This document shows, one piece after another, positions 9,279-17,891 of a stretch of DNA of 64,000 nucleotides. The notes beneath the pieces were generated by a model. That model was not told the DNA's origin, ran no database searches, and saw only the letters and a list, made by a program, of their open reading frames with translations. Position numbers and translations under genes: made by a program. Location: assembly GCA_009768925.2 (NCBI GenBank), contig VHIT02000018.1:62001-126000 (forward strand), written 5' to 3'. Source of the stretch: Cryptosporidium bovis (Eukaryota > Apicomplexa > Conoidasida > Eucoccidiorida > Cryptosporidiidae). Numbering within the stretch: position 1 is the stretch's first letter; each line of letters starts with the position of its first letter.

Positions 9279-12200
9279 ATGGAAGAAGTAAAAGTTGAGC
9301 ATATTGTTCTAGAAAGAGGTCTAAAGTATTCTAGTTCACAAATCCTAGATTCACATGCTAAAGCCCTTAAATGTGAAATTAATAGGAGATGTAGAGAACT
9401 TTATTCAGTAGATGAACTTATTAACTACTCACACATAAATTATGAGAACTATTGCGACCTTGAAAAAAGAATTAATTGTTTTGAAAAAGGTAAACTTCCA
9501 TATATTTATTGTCTTTCACTTGGGTATAACGACGGGTATATTGATCCAAATCTTCAAAGTGAGCTTTATTTTTCTATACTTAATTGTATTAATAATGGAA
9601 CAATATCTGAAAATATAGGGGTTGTGAAAATAATTGATCATTCTCATCCAGTGAGATTGGCCACGCCTGTTAATAAAAATTGTTATAGTTTAATTTGGTC
9701 TGGGAAGGACCTTCAAGAATCTCACTGCATACCTTTAGTTCTTGGGGAATATACTGGGGAAGTCAAGTATGTAGGGGATGAGGATATAAGTGACGAGTCA
9801 TATTCATTTCAACTTACATTCAAAAGTTCAGCATTTAGATATTCAGGTACAGTTATTTCATCTGGAAATTCTCAAATTGTTGACGAAGTTTCAAGAAACA
9901 GTACATCGAATTTACCTGCTTCTCAAAATACATATTATCCTGAGAGCTTTGAATACAATGAAATAGAAACTTCTGCCTCTAACAAGACTGAATTTTTTTC
10001 GAGAATATGCAAGCAAAAAATAGATGAACTTTTAAGTACAGATGGTAAAATAAGAAACATTGGAGCAAGACTATTACTGCCAAATGATAACGAATATATA
10101 TTATCCGCAGATAAGGCATTTAACGAAATGGCACTTCTAAACCACTACGAATGTATATTAAATAATAACTTTAACTTTAGGATAAATGTTCAATGGCATT
10201 CAGTTTATGTAGATGGGTGGCCACACGTTATTTTAACAACCATTCCTGGGATTGGAATAAAATCAGGAAATGAACTCGCAGCTGACTTTGGTGAAAATTG
10301 GTTTTCAAGAATCAAACGTCTCTCAGAATTCAATATTAAAAAGGAACTTGTTTTTTATAGATCAAATTACAATAAGTTCTGTATTGACAGTTCGACTGAT
10401 AATATTTATAGTGAAAGTAATAATCTTTTTGAAATTGAAAAAGATTCAACTTCAAATATAGAAACGGGGATAAACGAAATGATAAGTAAATATGAAATTT
10501 GCGAGATATGCCAAAACTATACTGACTTAAATATCTCAAGGTTTACAATTAATTCAAAGAATAATGACAAACAAAGTATCCTCCGCTCAGATAAGTCATA
10601 TTTACTTTGTAATGGGTGCAACAGAGCATTTCATTATTACTGTGTCTACCGTCCAGAATTCACAAATTTAGACTCTAGTTCAATACAATGGTTCTGTTTT
10701 CAGTGCGTTTCATTGACAATAAGGATTATCCCATCACTTATTTCAAAAATCCCATTTATTTCACAGGAGTTTTACATTTCGATCCTTAATTATTTTAAGA
10801 ATTATGATTTTTTGCTTCCTGGAGTGGTTAGCGCAACAGAAGAGGTGACAATAAGGTCAAGTGATGAAGTTAATAGAGAGAATTCTAAGTTACTCTTGTT
10901 TAGGCCGGTTGAATACAAACCTGAAAATCAAAGGTTTTTTCATGAGTATCAGGGTCTGGAAGGACTTTCAAGACTTAAACCCTGCTATTTGTGTCATTCT
11001 TCATTTTCAAATCAATTGTCAGTTGGAATTGCCACTATTTGTAGAATACATAGATTACATATTGCACCAGACTTTGATGAATTTTTCAATTCAGTTCAAT
11101 ATACGTACAAGTTAGATACGGGAAATTTAATTGAAAAGAACGTGCTAAGGTTATCTTTAGTCACAGAAGGTAGTGGGTTGATATCATACTCCAGCATTAA
11201 TGGGGGAAAGGAAAGTGCCTTAAAGTCACATATAAAAAAATTATCTGGCCCTAAATACATAATTGAGAGAAGTAGGAGGGTCATTTGCTCATTGAGATCT
11301 TCCCTTTATCAATCTGAAAGACATAGAATTGAACTTTTATGTAAACTTGAAAAACTCAGACGTGTACAAGACGAATATTTTAGGACAATAAGTGAAGGAA
11401 ATGGGATTATTCCAATATTCTGCATCAGGCTTGGGGATACAATAATTAACAAGGAATTCTCAGGAAAAATGTACCAAGGTGTCGCTACGAAATACTATCC
11501 AAGAGAAAGAGTTTTCCACATTGAATATTTTGATGGTGACCGTGAAGATATGGAATACGAAGAGTTCATTGCGCTTCTAGTAAATGATATAAACTCAAAT
11601 CGCATAAATATCAAAGATTTATCTATTACACTTGAAAATGAGAGTAATATAAACGCTGATAAGAATAGAATTGATAAAACAAATGAGCCAGACTGCCATT
11701 TAATTGATAATATAAGAGACGGAAATGAAAATCAAGAACACTATAATAAATTTATTAAGGAAAATGACGATCCATTTGGTGATCTAAGTAATATGCCAAA
11801 TAATTCAATCCTTGAAAAAGTTAAAATAGTACACTATTCAATAGTTAAGCAATGTAAAATAAAGAACAATAGGGACAATTATGTTTATATTTGTGACCTA
11901 CCTATGTATGAATATATTGACGAACCTAGGTGGGGGGTTATCACTGGATCCCTTAGATTAAAGAAAAGTATAATAAAATATAATATTTACATAGTACTTT
12001 CGCGTTTAAGCAACTCAACAATTACACTTACTATTAATTCCAATATTACCGTTGGAGATGTTTCTTTGAATAAAGGAATACCGATAACATTACTTGAAAC
12101 TAATCAAGAAATGGAGATAAGCCAAGAGTTCAAGAAAATGATTGAGTTGTCAAGTTCAGAGATATTAACTTGGACACAAGACCGTTTGATTGAATTTTCC

Positions 12201-13649
12201 CCAGTAGAAGTTGATCCAATTAATTCTAATACACAGAACCATTTAAAGGATAGTGACTCTTTAAAAAAAGAAATTATAGATGATGAGTGCCAGATTTCAA
12301 TTGAGAACTTAAAAGCTTTATCTAATAATATTTTCAATTTTGATCACATTTTTATCGAAGAAAATTGGTTGCAAAAGATAAATGTTATCGCACAGGCCCT
12401 ACAACCATATCCTAATGGAATTAAATGGATGAATGATGTTCATTCTTGGAAAATAGTTTACTACAATGAATCTGACCAGAAAAACATTAAAATATTTAAT
12501 GTAATACCTTTTGATGAAAAAAATACCGTTGAGTCGTTATACCTAAAGGCATGTAAATTTTTGTCGATATCTCAAACTAACAATAAGATTATTAAAATGC
12601 TAAAAACAAATAAAAAACAAAAAGAGAAAACTGAAACAGTAGAGCCAATTCATAATTTTGTTTTTAGTGAATGGGGAGATACTGTAGAAGACTTTTTAGC
12701 AAGATACAATATAAATAATCCAGATAGATGTGTCTCTTCAATTAATGATTTCAAAACAGAAATAAATTCACTCCATCCATTTCCAGATAATGTAGAGTGG
12801 TCGGACTCTTTGTTTTCGTTTACTGTTAAGCTTCGAAACTCGGAACAAAAAATTTTTAGGCTTGAAGAATATGATTTCAATATATTCAATTGCTATAAGT
12901 CCGTGGTCAATTACGCGACTAGTTTAACAAGTATAGATGAACTTTACGACAGGAAAGCAAAAAGATATCACTTAAGAAATAAAAATACCACTATTTGCAC
13001 CGAGAATATTATGAATCAAAATAACAAATCTGATGACAAGCGATCAACTATTCTAGAAAAAGGGAAAAAAGGCAAAAAAAAAGCAACTGCTTCAATTGAA
13101 TCCCATATTCAAACGTGCAATGATAGGAATAAATCAGAACAAAGCAAGGAGAATGATCAGAGTGTTGAATTTGTTCGGAATGGTGTATCAGATATTAATT
13201 CAAATAAGGTTAAACGTCTAGGGGACAGCATTTGTGAAGATATTGAAAATAAGAGTAATATTCGCAAATCTAGAAAAAAGAATGTTATGTTTGCGGACTC
13301 TGGATCACCTGCGAAAAAAAAAAGGGAAAAAAGTTTGGAAAAGGTGATTATTAGAGCTCCTCCAAGGCCTAGTGACCCTTTAAGCAGGGCTAGAATAATT
13401 GAATACAGTGAAAAAGCTGACGAGTTAAGACCATTTCCACATGGAATAACTTGGTGTTACCGTTCTGCTAGATTCAAGGTTAGATATAGGAGGCCAAATG
13501 ATAAATGTTGGACTGCAACCTCTTTTACCCCAACAAAGTACAATTCAGTCAAGGAAGCATTTGAGCACGCTGTAAAGAAGCTTGCCGCTCATATAGGAGA
13601 TTACAAAAATAGCAACGAAATTCCAGTGATACCTAAAGAAATTCATTGA
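9279..13649 (+). CDS. SET-PHD-Tudor-like chromatin protein with AP2-like C-terminal repeats
   Basis: A 1456-residue protein from the first ATG in frame. A divergent SET methyltransferase domain lies at about 150-350: GEYTGEV, later LLNHYECI (NHS/C-P-N-like box) and IKSGNELAADFG (the GEEL..DYG-like box). A PHD finger follows at about 407-476 (CEICQNY, LLCNGCNRAFHYYC, WFCFQC). A second Cys/His group sits near 570-595 (CYLCHSS, CRIHRLH). A Tudor-like segment is near 715-765 (GDTIINKEFSGKMYQG, then FHIEYFDGDRED). Three C-terminal modules near 1041, 1165 and 1383 begin LxP(Y/F)Pxx(I/V)xW and resemble AP2 domains. The role is probably histone lysine methylation with targeting by the PHD and DNA-binding modules. 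SET and AP2 calls are by eye, and activity is uncertain because the SET boxes deviate. Confidence 0.72.
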   Translation: MEEVKVEHIVLERGLKYSSSQILDSHAKALKCEINRRCRELYSVDELINYSHINYENYCDLEKRINCFEKGKLPYIYCLSLGYNDGYIDPNLQSELYFSILNCINNGTISENIGVVKIIDHSHPVRLATPVNKNCYSLIWSGKDLQESHCIPLVLGEYTGEVKYVGDEDISDESYSFQLTFKSSAFRYSGTVISSGNSQIVDEVSRNSTSNLPASQNTYYPESFEYNEIETSASNKTEFFSRICKQKIDELLSTDGKIRNIGARLLLPNDNEYILSADKAFNEMALLNHYECILNNNFNFRINVQWHSVYVDGWPHVILTTIPGIGIKSGNELAADFGENWFSRIKRLSEFNIKKELVFYRSNYNKFCIDSSTDNIYSESNNLFEIEKDSTSNIETGINEMISKYEICEICQNYTDLNISRFTINSKNNDKQSILRSDKSYLLCNGCNRAFHYYCVYRPEFTNLDSSSIQWFCFQCVSLTIRIIPSLISKIPFISQEFYISILNYFKNYDFLLPGVVSATEEVTIRSSDEVNRENSKLLLFRPVEYKPENQRFFHEYQGLEGLSRLKPCYLCHSSFSNQLSVGIATICRIHRLHIAPDFDEFFNSVQYTYKLDTGNLIEKNVLRLSLVTEGSGLISYSSINGGKESALKSHIKKLSGPKYIIERSRRVICSLRSSLYQSERHRIELLCKLEKLRRVQDEYFRTISEGNGIIPIFCIRLGDTIINKEFSGKMYQGVATKYYPRERVFHIEYFDGDREDMEYEEFIALLVNDINSNRINIKDLSITLENESNINADKNRIDKTNEPDCHLIDNIRDGNENQEHYNKFIKENDDPFGDLSNMPNNSILEKVKIVHYSIVKQCKIKNNRDNYVYICDLPMYEYIDEPRWGVITGSLRLKKSIIKYNIYIVLSRLSNSTITLTINSNITVGDVSLNKGIPITLLETNQEMEISQEFKKMIELSSSEILTWTQDRLIEFSPVEVDPINSNTQNHLKDSDSLKKEIIDDECQISIENLKALSNNIFNFDHIFIEENWLQKINVIAQALQPYPNGIKWMNDVHSWKIVYYNESDQKNIKIFNVIPFDEKNTVESLYLKACKFLSISQTNNKIIKMLKTNKKQKEKTETVEPIHNFVFSEWGDTVEDFLARYNINNPDRCVSSINDFKTEINSLHPFPDNVEWSDSLFSFTVKLRNSEQKIFRLEEYDFNIFNCYKSVVNYATSLTSIDELYDRKAKRYHLRNKNTTICTENIMNQNNKSDDKRSTILEKGKKGKKKATASIESHIQTCNDRNKSEQSKENDQSVEFVRNGVSDINSNKVKRLGDSICEDIENKSNIRKSRKKNVMFADSGSPAKKKREKSLEKVIIRAPPRPSDPLSRARIIEYSEKADELRPFPHGITWCYRSARFKVRYRRPNDKCWTATSFTPTKYNSVKEAFEHAVKKLAAHIGDYKNSNEIPVIPKEIH

Positions 13650-13769
13650 ATAGGTTAGAACAAAAAAAGATATTGAATAATCAAGATAAAACACAGAAAT
13701 CAGACTGTATTGTGACACTTAATATTTAACTACCTATTCTGAAATTACTTAGTGTGTATATATGGAAAC

Positions 13770-14948
13770 TCAAATGCTTGTAAATGAATGTAAAAAAGGA
13801 TCTACAATACTCCCGGTGTCGAGTCTTTGTAGTGGACCACTTTCCCAGCCAGTTGATTCATCATTCCAATTATACCAATTAGGCTCTCTATAGCTAATTT
13901 CCGAATAAATAGTTGATTCTTCATTTAGAGAACAAATAGTTTGTACTTGTTTTGGAGATATGTTTTCATTGGTAATTGACGAAGGAGTCGAATAATCAGC
14001 CTTAGATATGTATTCGTTATCATTAGTCCCACATGTAGAGGGTTCATTTTTATTTGGAACTTTGCATGAATCGTTGCATACTAATATTGTAGGTGTTACT
14101 GGGTAGATTCCAACATCACTTGATAGAAGTACGCCGGGGGATTGCTGAAACTCTATACATGGACTGTTTTGATTAGTTGGAGAATAATTTATTTGTCCAA
14201 TTTTTAAGCTGTTTATCTGATCTTCAGTATTTGGATGAATTCTATTAAAAGATATATCATCGCTTATGCTTTCTGAGTTTCCTATGCTTTCGAATAAACA
14301 CATTTCAGTCTCAATATTTAATTTATCAGTAGTTTCCAAATGACTCACCTCAATTTCAGAATTCTTTTCTTGATGCGTGTCATCTCCATCAACGTAAATT
14401 AACCTATTATTAATTAAATCCATCGACCCAGACTCATCGAAAGATTCTCGGATAGTCAACGCGTCCTTTCTTTTTTTGCCTTGCTTCTTAACTTTCTGTT
14501 GAAGTCCCAAAACGACATTCTTTCCAGATCCTTCTTTGATACTATTTGTTTGCTGTAAGAAATGTGGTACAACACTGATAAGAGGTGCGTTAAGAATAGT
14601 TTCTAATTTTGTTTTTCCTTGATTAAGTAGTCTTTGAAGCTGATGGTATCTATTCTTTACAGCATGAGTTGTTCTACCAGGGAGATGTCTAGCAATGTCA
14701 GCCCAACGATTACCCCATAAATTTTGTTGGTGCAAAATAAAACGATCTTCTGAAAGTGACCAGTCGCCTCGCCTTATTCTCGGATCTACATGCGATATCC
14801 ATCTTTCTCTACATTGTTTTGCTAATCTATTCACATTAAGAGTTGAATTTAGAAGTCTCGCTGTCTCAGACCAACTTGAAGGGCCAAGGCGTTGGACCAA
14901 TTGATACAACAGCTCATCTTCTTCCGCATTCCATGGCTCTTGGGGCAT
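13770..14948 (-). CDS. R2R3 Myb-type DNA-binding protein
   Basis: This 392-residue protein has two Myb repeats at residues 4-106. Repeat 1 begins EPWNAEEDELLYQLV and shows the spaced tryptophans W6, W26 and W49. Repeat 2 begins GDWSLSEDRFIL and ends GRTTHAVKNRYHQLQ, with tyrosine in place of the last tryptophan, as is common. This is the classic recognition layout of nuclear Myb factors. The remaining 280 residues are serine/asparagine-rich and acidic, apart from a basic stretch KKQGKKRKD near 155, a likely nuclear localisation signal. It lies head to head with a region leading to the Dbp4 gene. Myb proteins of this type act as transcription factors or as Cdc5-like splicing proteins; the short length argues against Cdc5. 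Confidence 0.82.
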   Translation of the reverse strand: MPQEPWNAEEDELLYQLVQRLGPSSWSETARLLNSTLNVNRLAKQCRERWISHVDPRIRRGDWSLSEDRFILHQQNLWGNRWADIARHLPGRTTHAVKNRYHQLQRLLNQGKTKLETILNAPLISVVPHFLQQTNSIKEGSGKNVVLGLQQKVKKQGKKRKDALTIRESFDESGSMDLINNRLIYVDGDDTHQEKNSEIEVSHLETTDKLNIETEMCLFESIGNSESISDDISFNRIHPNTEDQINSLKIGQINYSPTNQNSPCIEFQQSPGVLLSSDVGIYPVTPTILVCNDSCKVPNKNEPSTCGTNDNEYISKADYSTPSSITNENISPKQVQTICSLNEESTIYSEISYREPNWYNWNDESTGWESGPLQRLDTGSIVDPFLHSFTSI

Positions 14949-15094
14949 TTAGTAATTTATCATTAGAAACCTCAGAATTCTGTAAGCTCGGTGAATGTGT
15001 AAAATTTGTATTCTGGTTTTTGTTTGCTGTGGGGTACATGCTTACTGACATCACATAGGAAATTGATATCGTTGTAACGACAATACATTTGAAA

Positions 15095-15367
15095 ATGTCT
15101 CTCCAAAAACAAATAAAGGCAAATGTGGAGTTACGATTTTTGCGTTCTGGAGAATTCCTTTACTATAGGAAGTATTTGGCGGTAAATACTGGAGGTGTTT
15201 CTCTCTTTAAATTTTACTGTTACAACACAGTTTTACGTTTTGCCGCTATCGAATTTATTTCTTTGAAAGCAAAGTATACTGAAATTGTTCTTGAGGTTCT
15301 GGATGTGGTAAGTAAATTTTTTGTAGCCAGTATTTTACTTGCAACCCATGAAAAAAATACCAAATAA
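15095..15367 (+). CDS. Doubtful 90-codon ORF in the Myb/Dbp4 divergent region
   Basis: The frame from ATG 15095 encodes 90 residues with a protein-like composition. After codon 71 it meets GTAAGT at 15308, and AG at 15376 would make a 69-base intron in phase 0 with a short last exon (FGAYGGANFLDM). No family is recognised; a faint resemblance to the Alba fold is not reliable. Against it, the frame lies in the promoter zone of Dbp4, and E2F-like TTTGGCG elements at about 15176 and 15377 fall inside it. It may be intergenic DNA that is open by chance. Confidence 0.3.
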   Translation: MSLQKQIKANVELRFLRSGEFLYYRKYLAVNTGGVSLFKFYCYNTVLRFAAIEFISLKAKYTEIVLEVLDVVSKFFVASILLATHEKNTK

Positions 15368-15376
15368 TATACGTAG

Positions 15377-15384
15377 TTTGGCGC
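15377..15384 (+). promoter_or_regulatory. E2F-like element TTTGGCGC upstream of Dbp4
   Basis: TTTGGCGC lies 43 bases before the helicase ATG. A related TTTGGCGG is near 15176. E2F-like GGCGC motifs are known to be abundant in Cryptosporidium promoters. The role here is inferred from sequence and position only. Confidence 0.4.
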
Positions 15385-15426
15385 ATATGGCGGTGCAAAT
15401 TTTTTGGATATGTAAATTTTGACAAG

Positions 15427-17751
15427 ATGAGAAGTTCAGAAATGAAATTGAAAAATATAAATAAATATAATGATGACTTGGAGGTAAAAACTCTAAACAA
15501 TAGGGTAATTATTGAACTACCAAACAATGGTGAGGTCTGGAAAAATCCTAATATGAGGGAGCCTGAAGCAGGCTCTGAAAGGATCTCAAATTCAACTGAG
15601 AAGATGAAAAATAATATTATGACTTATGATTTGTTTTCTGACTTACCTATTAGCCGAAGAACTATTGAGGGTTTAAAATCGTGCGGATATAATCAAATGA
15701 CATTAATTCAAAGATCTACACTACCTCATTCTTTACAAGGAAGAGATATAATTGGGCAAGCTAGAACTGGAAGTGGGAAAACCTTGGCATACCTCATACC
15801 TATTTTGGAAAATATTTACAGAAGGGGCTATTGTTCTTCAGATGGGCTTCTTGCTTTGGTTATAGCACCAACAAGAGAGTTGGCAAGTCAAATTTTTGAT
15901 GTTGTTAGAGAAATTGGAAAATTTCACTCTTCTCTTTCAGCAGGCTGTATTGTTGGTGGTAAAGACATGAAATCTGAGGCAACAAGAATAAACTTATTAA
16001 ATATTCTTATTGCAACACCAGGCAGACTAATTCAACACATGGATGAATCTCCACTTTGGAATGCCGATAACTTGGTAATATTGGTTATTGACGAAGTTGA
16101 CAGACTGTTAGACATGGGATTCTCAAAAGAAATTGAAATAATTCTAGAAGGCATTCCAAAACCAAATTCTGGAAGGCAAACAATGGTTTTTTCTGCTACA
16201 CTTGAATCAGATGCGATAATCGATCTAAAGAGTAACCCAAAACTATTCCATATTGATAATTTGGAAAAATGTTCATTAGGTGATATTGGGTTCCTACCTA
16301 ACATACTCTGCCAATTATACATCCATGTACCTATCAAAGAAAAAATAGATACATTATTTAACTTTATACGAACACATTCAAATAAAAAAATAATAGTATT
16401 TGTCTCTTGTTGTAAACAAGTCAGATATTTTTACACGGTTTTTTCAAAATTAAAATTAGGTTGTAAAATACTAGAATTACACGGCAAACAATCACTTCAA
16501 AAAAGACTTGAGGTAGTTTACAAATTTCATATACATAAGAATAAGACAAAAGAAAAAATTAGAAATACTCCAAATGTCACAAACTTAAGTACTAATATAG
16601 TAAGTGAAGGAATAATTCTTTTCTGTACAGATGTAGCCTCTAGAGGCCTAGATTTTCCACATATTGATTGGGTTATTCAGCTAGACATTCCTGACAGTGT
16701 TGATACATATATTCACAGAATTGGGAGAACAGCCAGATATATTTCTAAGGGCAGGTCTTTGATATTCGCTATGCCAAATGAAGAATATTTTATTGATGCA
16801 ATTAAGAGTAGGGGAATTAATTCTTTGAAAAAAGTTGAATCTAGTTTCCATGAAATGCGATTTACTATAAATTCTACACTTCAAAGTCTCTGTGCTTCAG
16901 ATCCAAACATTAGAGTTTTGGCTGAAAAGGCATTCTCTGCATATGTAAAAAGTTGTTTCGTGTTAGCACCTCTAGAAAGACGCGAAGAACTGAAGAATTT
17001 GGATTTCTCTGCCCTTGCTCTTTCCATGGGTCTGGTTATCCCACCTAAGATAAAGTTCAATATTATTTCTGAAGAAAGCCAACAAAATAAGAACTTGAAG
17101 CATTCGACAAAACTTCAGAGATTTAAGGAAAAGTTGAAGCAGAAAAAGCTTTCAAAGCAGAGAAATGAAAATAACTCAGAAAATAAAACAAACTTTGATT
17201 ATAACCGCATTTATTTGGAAGAGAATCGTGAAGAGTCTAAAGATGATGATTGCATTGTTTCAGTATCAAAAGTTTCAATCGGAGATAATAGCAAATCTGA
17301 TTTAGCCATAAAAGATGAAAGAAAAATTAACAACAAACTAAAATTCAGATCTGATTCTTCTGTAAAGATTCGTGGTCATAGAGAACTCGAATTTGAAAAA
17401 AAACACTTATTTTTCAGTGATGATGATCAAGAGAAGTTGGATGAAGGCAATAGGCAATCCCTATTTAAAGAAGACACAGAAGTTGAATATTTCGAAAGAA
17501 TTAAAAACAAATTAAAGAATCAAATTGAAAGTGATAAAAGTAGAGATAGAGAAAGGGTGCATAACATGCATGTTAAAAAGAGAAGGGTTTTACGAGAGAG
17601 GAGAAGATTTGACATCTCAGACGAATTTGATATTCTAGATGGAGATAGTCCCCTTGAAGATAGTTTGGATAATAGGCATGAAGATGAAAGTAAGATAGAA
17701 GATTTAGCATCAGCGGCTCTAAAAAAGTTGGGGGTTAAAGTTTCAAAGTAG
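15427..17751 (+). CDS. DEAD-box RNA helicase, Dbp4/DDX10 type
   Basis: A 774-residue ATP-dependent RNA helicase. Motifs in order are: Q motif with Q95 (FSDLPISRRTIEGLKSCGY before it), I ARTGSGKT (112-119), Ia PTRELA (148-153), Ib TPGR (197-200), II DEVD (222-225), III SAT (256-258), V ARGLDFP and VI HRIGRTAR. The N-terminal block FSDLPIS...GL and FSAG-like SAGCIVGGKD after motif Ia match Dbp4/DDX10, a nucleolar helicase that releases U14 snoRNA during 18S rRNA maturation. Motif II is DEVD rather than DEAD, a conservative change. The C-terminal 270 residues are basic and acidic low complexity with a likely coiled coil, as in Dbp4. The start is the first ATG of the frame. Confidence 0.87.
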   Translation: MRSSEMKLKNINKYNDDLEVKTLNNRVIIELPNNGEVWKNPNMREPEAGSERISNSTEKMKNNIMTYDLFSDLPISRRTIEGLKSCGYNQMTLIQRSTLPHSLQGRDIIGQARTGSGKTLAYLIPILENIYRRGYCSSDGLLALVIAPTRELASQIFDVVREIGKFHSSLSAGCIVGGKDMKSEATRINLLNILIATPGRLIQHMDESPLWNADNLVILVIDEVDRLLDMGFSKEIEIILEGIPKPNSGRQTMVFSATLESDAIIDLKSNPKLFHIDNLEKCSLGDIGFLPNILCQLYIHVPIKEKIDTLFNFIRTHSNKKIIVFVSCCKQVRYFYTVFSKLKLGCKILELHGKQSLQKRLEVVYKFHIHKNKTKEKIRNTPNVTNLSTNIVSEGIILFCTDVASRGLDFPHIDWVIQLDIPDSVDTYIHRIGRTARYISKGRSLIFAMPNEEYFIDAIKSRGINSLKKVESSFHEMRFTINSTLQSLCASDPNIRVLAEKAFSAYVKSCFVLAPLERREELKNLDFSALALSMGLVIPPKIKFNIISEESQQNKNLKHSTKLQRFKEKLKQKKLSKQRNENNSENKTNFDYNRIYLEENREESKDDDCIVSVSKVSIGDNSKSDLAIKDERKINNKLKFRSDSSVKIRGHRELEFEKKHLFFSDDDQEKLDEGNRQSLFKEDTEVEYFERIKNKLKNQIESDKSRDRERVHNMHVKKRRVLRERRRFDISDEFDILDGDSPLEDSLDNRHEDESKIEDLASAALKKLGVKVSK

Positions 17752-17891
17752 CGCAATTTTTTTAAGTTATTTTCCTATTCGGATGTTTTTTTTTTTTTTT
17801 TTACGGTTTAAACTCATTTGTAAATATTTATATTTGTATTATAATTGCTTATACTCCTGCTAGATATGGATTATAATACTTCATTTCTAAG
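17752..17891. repeat. 17-base T run between helicase and next gene
   Basis: An uninterrupted T tract occupies 17786-17802 in the short same-strand gap. It could be a 3' UTR processing signal or a promoter tract, and no gene is visible. Confidence 0.5.

Noticed and set aside
15255-15527. Minus-strand frame over the Dbp4 start
   Set aside because: It runs through the promoter and the first codons of the helicase and shows no family signature.
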